From the NCBI GenBank assembly GCA_029266495.1, contig JAQSWS010000030.1, positions 56,041 through 120,040 on the forward strand: DNA of 64,000 nucleotides, read 5' to 3'. The notes beneath the pieces were generated by a model, which was not told the DNA's origin, did no database searches, and saw only the letters and a program-made list of their open reading frames with translations. The stretch is from Rariglobus sp. GTDB taxonomy: Bacteria > Verrucomicrobiota > Verrucomicrobiia > Opitutales > Opitutaceae. Positions within the stretch are counted from its first letter, which is position 1, and every line of letters begins with the position of its first letter. Both the position numbers and the translations under genes were made by a program. Of the stretch, positions 39,964-47,701 are shown piece by piece.

Positions 39964-40369
39964 CGGCGGTGGAGCGGAGTTGTTCGAGGGCGTCGGTAAA
40001 GGCCCTGCGCTTGGTGGCGGGGAGGGAGGCTTCGACCGCTTGAAGCGAGGCCTGATAGGCGGTAACGGCTCGTTGCCAGCGGGTCCGCCCCTTTGGACTG
40101 AGCGTGACGACGTGCTGGCGAAGATCGGCGGGGTTGGGCACGGAGCGGATGAAGTCCTCGGCCTTCAGCCGGCGGATGAGTCCGGTGACATTGGAGGGAT
40201 CCACCAGCAGTTGTGCGGCAAGCGCCGAGGCCGGCAGTCCGTCGGGCGCGGCGGCGAGGAGATTGAGGACGTTGAACTGGGCGGAGGTCAGGCCGAACGG
40301 CTGGAACACCCGCTGGGCGGCTTTTTCAAGAACACGCGCCGTGCGCACCACATCGAGAACGGGAGACAT
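39947..40369 (-). CDS. MarR family transcriptional regulator
   Basis: LTSAQFNVLNLLAAAPDGLPASALAAQLLVDPSNVTGLIRRLKAEDFIRSVPNPADLRQHVVTLSPKG. Confidence 0.88.
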   Translation of the reverse strand: MSPVLDVVRTARVLEKAAQRVFQPFGLTSAQFNVLNLLAAAPDGLPASALAAQLLVDPSNVTGLIRRLKAEDFIRSVPNPADLRQHVVTLSPKGRTRWQRAVTAYQASLQAVEASLPATKRRAFTDALEQLRSTADGLAL

Positions 40370-40393
40370 GAATGAAGGGAATGCGTCAGATAG

Positions 40394-40425
40394 TTGATAC
40401 GTCAAGTATTCATTTGATATATCAA
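40394..40425. promoter_or_regulatory. Candidate operator upstream of MarR gene
   Basis: ttgatacgtcaa and ttgatatatcaa with start points 20 bp apart. Confidence 0.5.
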
Positions 40426-40477
40426 GTAAATCTGTCGGACACGAAAAAGCCCCGGCGGGGCGGCCGGGGCTTGGAGA

Positions 40478-40552
40478 GTGGACGCGGCATTCTGCCGCGT
40501 TCCGGAGGAGGGATTCGAGCCAACGCGGCAGGATGCCGCGTCTACTCTACCG
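40478..40552. repeat. Nested inverted repeat (acgcggcattctgccgcgt ... acgcggcaggatgccgcgt)
   Basis: Two hairpin units that are also inverted repeats of each other. Confidence 0.7.
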
Positions 40553-40557
40553 GTGAC

Positions 40558-41787
40558 TTATTTCTTCAGCGCGGTGGCGATGCGGGCGAGGGCCGTCTCG
40601 ACGTTTGCACGGGAGTTGAAGGCACTGATGCGCACGTGGCCTTCGCCACACTTGCCGAAGCCGGCGCCGGGGGTGCAGACGACCTGGGCCTCGTTGAGGA
40701 GCTTGTCGAAGAACGCCCAGGAATCGGTGCCGGTGTTGACCCAGATGTAGGGCGCGTTGTCGCCGCCGATGCAGGTGAAGCCGAGCTTTTGCACGGCGTC
40801 GCGGATGAGCGCGGCGTTGGCCAGATAGAAGTCGGTCATCGCCTTCACCTCGGCCTTGCCCTCGGGCGTGTAGATGGCGGCGGCGGCTTTTTGCACGGGG
40901 TAGGAGACGCCGTTGAACTTGGTCGTGTGGCGGCGATTCCAGAGGGCGTGGACGGACTGGGCGTTGCCGGCGGCGTCGTAGGCGACGAGCTTCTTCGGCA
41001 CCACGGTGTAGGCGCAGCGCGTGCCGGTGAAGCCGGCGGTCTTGGAGAAGCTGCGGAATTCGATCGCGACCTCATCGGCGCCGGGGATCTCGTAGATGGA
41101 GTGCGGGATCTTCGGATCGCGGATGTAGGCCTCGTAGGCGCTGTCGAAGAGGATGAGGGCCTTGTTGGCCTTCGCGTAGGCGACCCAGGCGACGAGTTGT
41201 TCGCGGGTGGCGACGGCACCGGTCGGATTGTTGGGGAAGCAAAGGTAGATCAGGTCCGTGGCAACCGACGGGATGGCGGGCACGTAGCCGTTGGCGGGCG
41301 TGGAATCGAGGTAGGTGATGCCGGCGTAACGTCCGTCGAGGTTGGCGCCGGTGCGGCCGGCCATGACGTTGGTGTCGACGTAGACCGGATACACGGGATC
41401 GGGGATCGCGAGCTTCAGGCCCTCGGTGGCGAAGATTTCCTGGATGTTGCCGCAATCGCACTTGGAGCCGTCGGAAACGAAGATCTCATCGGCGGCGACG
41501 GGGCAGTCGCGGGCGGCATAGTCGTGGGCGGCGATGGCTTCGCGAAGGAAGGCGTAACCCTGCTCGGGACCGTAGCCCTTGAACGTGGCGCGGACCGCCA
41601 TCTCGTCGACGCCGGCATGGAAGGCCTTGAGCACCGACGGGGAGAGCGGCTCGGTGACATCGCCGATGCCGAGACGGATGACGGGCTTGTCGGGATTCGC
41701 AGTGGTGTAGGCCGTCACGCGCTTGGCGATATCGGAGAACAGGTAGGAAGCCTTCAGCTTCAGGTAGTTTTCGTTGATACGGATCAT
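40558..41787 (-). CDS. dapL: LL-diaminopimelate aminotransferase
   Basis: [72 protein letters not shown]. Confidence 0.95.
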   Translation of the reverse strand: MIRINENYLKLKASYLFSDIAKRVTAYTTANPDKPVIRLGIGDVTEPLSPSVLKAFHAGVDEMAVRATFKGYGPEQGYAFLREAIAAHDYAARDCPVAADEIFVSDGSKCDCGNIQEIFATEGLKLAIPDPVYPVYVDTNVMAGRTGANLDGRYAGITYLDSTPANGYVPAIPSVATDLIYLCFPNNPTGAVATREQLVAWVAYAKANKALILFDSAYEAYIRDPKIPHSIYEIPGADEVAIEFRSFSKTAGFTGTRCAYTVVPKKLVAYDAAGNAQSVHALWNRRHTTKFNGVSYPVQKAAAAIYTPEGKAEVKAMTDFYLANAALIRDAVQKLGFTCIGGDNAPYIWVNTGTDSWAFFDKLLNEAQVVCTPGAGFGKCGEGHVRISAFNSRANVETALARIATALKK

Positions 41788-41892
41788 GGTAAGGGTTGTT
41801 TGAAAATGCGTCCCGACGGGCGAAAAACTTGAATAAGCGCGGCGGTGGAGCTTAGTTCAAGCCTCGCGTTTCCCCGCGCGCCCCTCCGTTAC

Positions 41893-42738
41893 ATGCAAAC
41901 CATTACGTCCGTTTCCGAGATGCAGGCGCTGTCCGAGCGCCTGCGCATGCAAGGCCAGCGCATCGGCCTGGTGCCCACCATGGGTGCGTTGCATGAGGGG
42001 CATTTGAGCCTCGTTAAAATCGCATCGGATATCGCGGATGTCATCGTGGTGTCGATTTTTGTGAATCCAACGCAGTTCGGGCCAAGCGAGGATTTCACCA
42101 AGTATCCGCGTCCGCTGGAGGCTGACCTGGCGGCCTGCGAGGCGGCGGGGGTTGACTACGTGTTCGCGCCGGAACCGGGGGAGATTTACCCGAAAGGCTA
42201 CTCAACCTTCGTGGTCGAGGAATACATCGCCAAGCCGCTGGAAGGCGCCTCGCGTCCGTCGCATTTCCGCGGCGTGACCACGGTGGTGGCGAAATTGTTC
42301 AATATCGTGCGCCCGCATTTTTCGGTTTTCGGCCAAAAGGACGCGCAACAGGTGGCGGTGATTCACAAGATGGTCGCCGATCTCAATTTTGCGGTGGAGA
42401 TCATCATCGCGCCGACGTTGCGGGAAGCGGACGGCCTCGCGATGAGTTCGCGCAACCGATATCTCACCAACACGCAACGCGTCGAGGCGCTGGTCATCAG
42501 CCGGGCGTTGCGCAAGGCCACCGAGATGGTCGCGGGCGGTGAACGTCGCGTGGACCGCCTGATCGCCGAGGCGACCCACCTCATCGGCCAGCACCGGCGT
42601 GTGCGGGTCATTTATGTATCCATCGTCGACCGCCTCACCATGGAAGCCGTCAAGGGCGAGATCACTCCCGGCAAATCGCTGATGGCGATCGCCGCCTGGG
42701 TCGACGAAGTGCGTTTGATCGACAACGAAATCCTGTGA
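41893..42738 (+). CDS. panC: Pantoate--beta-alanine ligase
   Basis: GLVPTMGALHEGHLSLV, SIFVNPTQFGPSEDFTKYPR, RPSHFRGVTTVVAKLFNIV, FGQKDAQQ. Confidence 0.96.
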   Translation: MQTITSVSEMQALSERLRMQGQRIGLVPTMGALHEGHLSLVKIASDIADVIVVSIFVNPTQFGPSEDFTKYPRPLEADLAACEAAGVDYVFAPEPGEIYPKGYSTFVVEEYIAKPLEGASRPSHFRGVTTVVAKLFNIVRPHFSVFGQKDAQQVAVIHKMVADLNFAVEIIIAPTLREADGLAMSSRNRYLTNTQRVEALVISRALRKATEMVAGGERRVDRLIAEATHLIGQHRRVRVIYVSIVDRLTMEAVKGEITPGKSLMAIAAWVDEVRLIDNEIL

Positions 42739-44339
42739 GCCCCGGACCCTCTTACGACGTCCTGGTCATCGGCAGTGGTATCGCCGGGTTGAGCTTCGCG
42801 CTGAAGGTCGCCCGCCTCGGGCACTCGGTCGCGATTCTCACCAAGAAGAACCAGGCCGAGTCCAACACCAACTATGCGCAGGGCGGCATCGCCGTCGTGA
42901 CCGCGGAGACCGATGATTTCAGCAAGCACGTGAAGGACACCCTCGTGGCCGGCGACGGCCTCTGCGACGAGAAGGTGGTGCGCGAGATCGTGCGCGACGG
43001 TCCCGCCCGCGTGCGGGAACTGGTCGACATGGGCCTGGAGTTTTCCCGGGACAAGGAGGGAGGCTACGATCTCGGGCGCGAGGGCGGCCACACCGAGCGC
43101 CGCGTGCTCCACGTGAAGGACGTTACCGGCAAGGCCATCGAGAGCGCGCTGATCAAGGCGTTGTCGAAAGAACCGCGCATCGCGATGTTCGAACACACCT
43201 TCGCGATCGACGTCGTCACCCGCCGCAAGGTCGCCGGCCCCGGTTCGCGCGGCGCCGACCGCGTGGTGGGCGTCTATGCGCTCGATGTGCGCGATGGCCG
43301 CGTGCTCACGTTTCAGGCGCCGGTCGTGATGTTGTCCACCGGCGGGGCGGGGCAGGCCTACCTGTATTCAACCAATCCCGACATCGCGACCGGTGACGGC
43401 ATCGCGATGGCCTACCGTGCGGGCGTCGAGGTGCGCAACATGGAGTTCATCCAGTTTCACCCGACCGCGCTATATTCGATCACGGGCAAACGGTTTCTCA
43501 TCAGCGAGGCGGTGCGCGGCGAAGGCGCCATCCTGCGCAACGCCGCGGGCGAGGCCTTCATGAAGGATTATCACCCGATGGCCGATCTCGCCCCGCGCGA
43601 CATCGTGGCGCGCGCGATCGATGCCGAGATGAAAAAGAGCGGCGCGCCCCACGTGTGGCTCGATATCACGCACCGCAACGATGCGTTCCTGCGCACCCGC
43701 TTCCCGCAAATTTACAAGACCTGCAAGGATCTCGGGATTAACATCGCGAAGGACATGATCCCGGTCGTGCCCGCCGCGCACTACACCTGCGGCGGCGTCG
43801 CCACGACGCTCTCCGCCGAGACCACGCTCGCGGGACTCTACGCCTGCGGCGAGGTGGCTTGCACCGGATTGCACGGGGCGAACCGGCTCGCGTCCAATTC
43901 ACTGCTGGAGGCCGTGGTGATGGCGCACCGCGGCGCGGCTTCGGTTGATCGTTATTTGAAGAAGACGGGACGTCTCCCGGTTCCGAAGATCCCGGGATGG
44001 GTGGATCCGGGTGGCGGTGACATCGACGAACGCGTGGTGGTGGCGCATAACTGGGACGAGTTGCGCCGCACGATGTGGGATTACGTGAGCATCATGCGCA
44101 CGACGCGCCGCCTCGAGCGCGCCCGCACGCGCATCGCCACGCTCACCCGGGAGATTCACGAGTATTACTGGAATTTTGCGGTCGATTCCCGGCTCCTGGA
44201 GTTGCGCAACCTCACCCAGGTTGCCGAGCTGATCGTTGCCTGCGCCCTTCAACGCAAGGAAAGCCGGGGCCTCCACGCGATCACCGACTACCCCAAGACC
44301 AAGAAAGTCGCTCGCGACTCCCGCATTCGGAAAACCTGA
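42735..44339 (+). CDS. nadB: L-aspartate oxidase
   Basis: VLVIGSGIAGLSFALKVA, ESNTNYAQGGIAVV, MEFIQFHPTAL, HYTCGGVATT; GTGA overlap with panC. Confidence 0.95.
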   Translation: MSPGPSYDVLVIGSGIAGLSFALKVARLGHSVAILTKKNQAESNTNYAQGGIAVVTAETDDFSKHVKDTLVAGDGLCDEKVVREIVRDGPARVRELVDMGLEFSRDKEGGYDLGREGGHTERRVLHVKDVTGKAIESALIKALSKEPRIAMFEHTFAIDVVTRRKVAGPGSRGADRVVGVYALDVRDGRVLTFQAPVVMLSTGGAGQAYLYSTNPDIATGDGIAMAYRAGVEVRNMEFIQFHPTALYSITGKRFLISEAVRGEGAILRNAAGEAFMKDYHPMADLAPRDIVARAIDAEMKKSGAPHVWLDITHRNDAFLRTRFPQIYKTCKDLGINIAKDMIPVVPAAHYTCGGVATTLSAETTLAGLYACGEVACTGLHGANRLASNSLLEAVVMAHRGAASVDRYLKKTGRLPVPKIPGWVDPGGGDIDERVVVAHNWDELRRTMWDYVSIMRTTRRLERARTRIATLTREIHEYYWNFAVDSRLLELRNLTQVAELIVACALQRKESRGLHAITDYPKTKKVARDSRIRKT

Positions 44340-44380
44340 TTTGGCGGTAACTATCCCATTTCAGGTCATGAGCTAAGACT

Positions 44381-44407
44381 AATTTGTCACTTAATAAGTG
44401 ACAAATT
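44381..44407. repeat. 27-bp palindrome copy 3 (perfect arms)
   Basis: aatttgtcactta-a-taagtgacaaatt. Confidence 0.85.
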
Positions 44408-44479
44408 GGGTTTGAGGCAAGTGGCTGGATTTGGGTGATTTTGGTGGAAATCTACCAGAATCTACCATTTCTAGGACCC

Positions 44480-45244
44480 ATGTCATCCCCTAATGACCCT
44501 GTGTCCCGTGTGCTGGAGCTGTCTCATCAGCTCGGCCGTGAAGAGCGCAAGCTCGCCATCCTCGGCGAGGGCAACACTTCGGCCCGCCTCTCCGACGACA
44601 CGTTTGTCGTCAAAGCATCCGGCTCCAACCTCGCCACGTTGTCCGCCGCCGGCACCGCCGAGTGCCGCTTCGACAAACTGGTCCCCTTGCTCTCCGTCGA
44701 ATCCATGACCGACGCGGCGGTCGATGAGGCGCTCTTCGCCGCCCGCGTTTCGGCCGACTCGAAAAAACCCTCCGTCGAGGCGATCTTCCACGCCTACCTG
44801 CTCACTCTGCCTGGCGTGAACTTTGTCGGACACACACATCCAATCACGGTTAACCAGATACTCTGCTCCACTCATGGGCGCTCGTTCGCCACCCACCGCC
44901 TCTTCCCCGATGAAATCGTCTGCTGCGGCGTGGAGAGCGTGTTCGTTCCCTACACCGATCCGGGCCTGAAACTTTCGCAGGCGATCAAGACGGCCGTGGA
45001 GGACTACATCACCCGCCTGTCCCGTGCGCCTCGTATCATCCTCCTCGAAAACCACGGCCTGATCGCGCTCGGTGCCACGCCCGAAGCCATCCTTGCCGGC
45101 ACCTTGATGGCCGCCAAGGCCGCCGAGATCTACATGGGCGCCGCCGCCATCAGCGCCGTCCCCCGTTTCCTGAAACCTGAACAAGTCGAGCGCATCGCCG
45201 GCCGCCCCGACGAACACTACCGGCAGAAGGCGCTCGGACTCTGA
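44480..45244 (+). CDS. Class II aldolase/adducin family protein
   Basis: LGEGNTSARLSDDTFVVKASG, VGHTHPITVNQIL, LLENHGLIALG. Confidence 0.9.
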   Translation: MSSPNDPVSRVLELSHQLGREERKLAILGEGNTSARLSDDTFVVKASGSNLATLSAAGTAECRFDKLVPLLSVESMTDAAVDEALFAARVSADSKKPSVEAIFHAYLLTLPGVNFVGHTHPITVNQILCSTHGRSFATHRLFPDEIVCCGVESVFVPYTDPGLKLSQAIKTAVEDYITRLSRAPRIILLENHGLIALGATPEAILAGTLMAAKAAEIYMGAAAISAVPRFLKPEQVERIAGRPDEHYRQKALGL

Positions 45245-45411
45245 GCCCGAGCGCAGTCCAGAGCTAAGAGTCCAGAGTCTAGAGCCAGAACCGCTCCTAA
45301 CTCCGATTCTTACTCTCAGCTCTCAACTCTCAGCTACCGACTTCCGCCGCTCTCAGCTTCCGCCCTCCGATTCCGCCTACTTTCCGATCCTACTCGCTAC
45401 CCGCTACTTCA

Positions 45412-47453
45412 ATGAACTACACCCACGTCAACTTCCTCTGGGATGATGCCAAAGCCGCGTCCCTCGATCCCGTCGGCCGCCTCGTTTACCGCTCCAACCT
45501 CCTCGGCAGCGACCAACGCATCACCAACACCGGCGGCGGCAACACCTCCTCCAAGCTGAAGGAAAACGACCCGCTCACCGGCGAATCCACCGAAGTCCTC
45601 TGGGTCAAAGGCTCCGGCGGCGACCTCCGCACCTCCAACCGCGACAACTTCTCCTCCCTCTACCAGGACAAGCTCATCGGCCTCCAGCAGGTCTATGCCG
45701 CCAAGGCCAACAAAGGCATCAAGTCCGAGGCCGAGGACGCGATGGTGAACATGTATTTCCACACCACGTTCAACCTCAACCCCCGCGCCTCCTCGATCGA
45801 CACGCCGCTGCACTCCTTCCTGCCCGGCAAGCACGTCGATCACATGCACCCCAACGCGATCATCGCCATCGCCGCCTCGAAGAACTGCGAAAAACTCACC
45901 CAGGAAATCTTCGGCGGCGACATGGCCTACGTCCCCTGGATGCGCCCCGGCTTCGAGCTCGGCCTCGCCATGCAGGAAGTCGCCCGCAAGCAACCCGCCG
46001 TCAAAGCCATCATGATGGGCCAGCACGGCTTCATCTCCTGGGATGACAACGAGAAGGTCTGCTACACCCGCACCCTCGACCTCATCGAAAAAGCCGCCGC
46101 CTACATCGAGGCGAAATACGCCGCCAAAGGTGGCGACGCCACGGCCTTCGGCGGACCCAAATACGCCGCCCTCGCCCCCGAAGCCCGCGCCACCGCCTTC
46201 GCCGCCATCCTCCCCTGGCTCCGCGGCCAGGTCTCCCAGCAGAAACGCTTCATCGGCACCGTGCAGGACGACGAGAAGATCCTCCGCTTCGTCAACTCCA
46301 AGGACGCCGCCCGCCTCGCCGAACTCGGCACCAGCTGCCCCGACCACTTCCTCCGCACCAAGATCAAGCCCCTCTACATCGACTGGAATCCCCAGTCCGA
46401 AGACGCCGCCACGCTCAAGAAGAAGCTCGCCGCCGGCCTCGACCAATACCGCAAGGACTACGCCGCCTACTACGCCGCCTGCAAACGCGCCAACTCGCCC
46501 GCCATCCGCGACGCCAACCCCACCGTCGTCCTCATCCCCGGCCTCGGCATGATCGCCTGGGGCAAGGACAAGTCCGAATCCCGCGTCACCGCCGAGTTCT
46601 ACAACTGCGCCGTCGAAGTCATGCGCGGCGCCGAGGCGATCGACACCTACATCTCCCTCCCGCAACAAGAAGCGTTCGACATCGAATACTGGCTCCTCGA
46701 AGAGGCGAAACTCCAGCGCATGCCCGCCGAGAAAGAACTCGCCCGCCAGTCGATCGTCGTGATCGGCGCCGGCTCCGGCATCGGCAAGGAAACCGCCCAC
46801 CGGCCGCCAACATCACCGACCGCGCCAGCATCCGCGCCATGTTGGACAAAGTCGCGCTCGCCTACGGCGGCTTCGACAGCATCTGCGTGACCGCCGGCAT
46901 CTTCGTGCCCTCCGACACGTCCGGCCACATCCCCGACGACAAGTGGGCGCTCACCTTCAACATCAACGTCACCGGCAGCTACCTCGTGGCCGACGAAGCG
47001 TTCAAGACCTGGAAAGAACAAGGCCTCCGCGGCAACTTGGTCCTCACCACCTCCGCCAACGCCGCCGTGGCGAAGAAAGGCTCGCTCGCCTACGACACGT
47101 CGAAAGCCGCCGCGAACCACCTCGTCCGCGAACTCGCGATGGAGCTCAGCCCGCTCGTCCGCGTCAACGGCGTCGCCCCCGCGACGGTTGTGCAAGGCTC
47201 CGCCATGTTCCCCCGCGACCGCGTGATCGGCTCGCTGGCGAAATACGCGATCCCTTACACGGACGACGAAGCGACCGACAGCCTCGTGACGAAGCTGGCC
47301 CAGTTCTACGCCGACCGCACATTGACCAAGAGCCCGATCACCCCGGCCGACCAAGCCGAGGCCTACTTCCTCCTCGTGACGAAGCGCCTCAGCAAAACCA
47401 CGGGCCAGATCGTGACCGTCGACGGCGGCCTGCACGAAGCGTTCTTGCGCTAA
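45412..47453 (+). pseudogene. Bifunctional rhamnulose-1-phosphate aldolase / short-chain dehydrogenase, internal deletion plus frameshift
   Basis: Aldolase and SDR start (VVIGAGSGIGKETAH) in frame 1, then ANITDRASIRAMLDKVALAYGGFDSICVTAG to the end in another frame; NAD-binding middle missing at about 46800. Confidence 0.85.
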
Positions 47454-47460
47454 GCCGTAG

Positions 47461-47510
47461 GGCCTGACTTCGCGTCAGGCCTCACGCGGGCGTCGTCCGA
47501 CGACGCCCGC
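47461..47510. repeat. Two adjacent palindromes
   Basis: ggcctgacttcgcgtcaggcc; gcgggcgtcgtc-c-gacgacgcccgc. Confidence 0.7.
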
Positions 47511-47541
47511 CGTTCACTTTCCTGCGCTGTTTACGACCCAG

Positions 47542-47604
47542 CGCAGGCCAATACAGGTTAAGGAAAAAGAGCCGCGCATCCGAAAGGGTGCGCGGCTTTT
47601 TCGT
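47542..47604 (+). repeat. Direct repeat, left copy, containing an intrinsic terminator
   Basis: cgcaggccaatacaggttaaggaaaaagagccgcgcatccgaaagggtgcgcggctttttcgt; matches 50455-50515. Confidence 0.9.
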
Positions 47605-47701
47605 GCATACCCCGATCATGGCGTAGAAGGGTAAGGTAAATAATGGATAGGGCCGTTTTTTAAACTGCTATCCTCAATCGATTGGCAGAAGATCGAATCT
47701 C

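Noticed and set aside
40372-41832. 486-aa + strand ORF opposite dapL
   Set aside because: Antisense shadow of a confidently recognised gene.
45409-46800. 463-aa - strand ORF opposite the rhamnulose aldolase
   Set aside because: Low-complexity Gly/Val/Asp antisense shadow.
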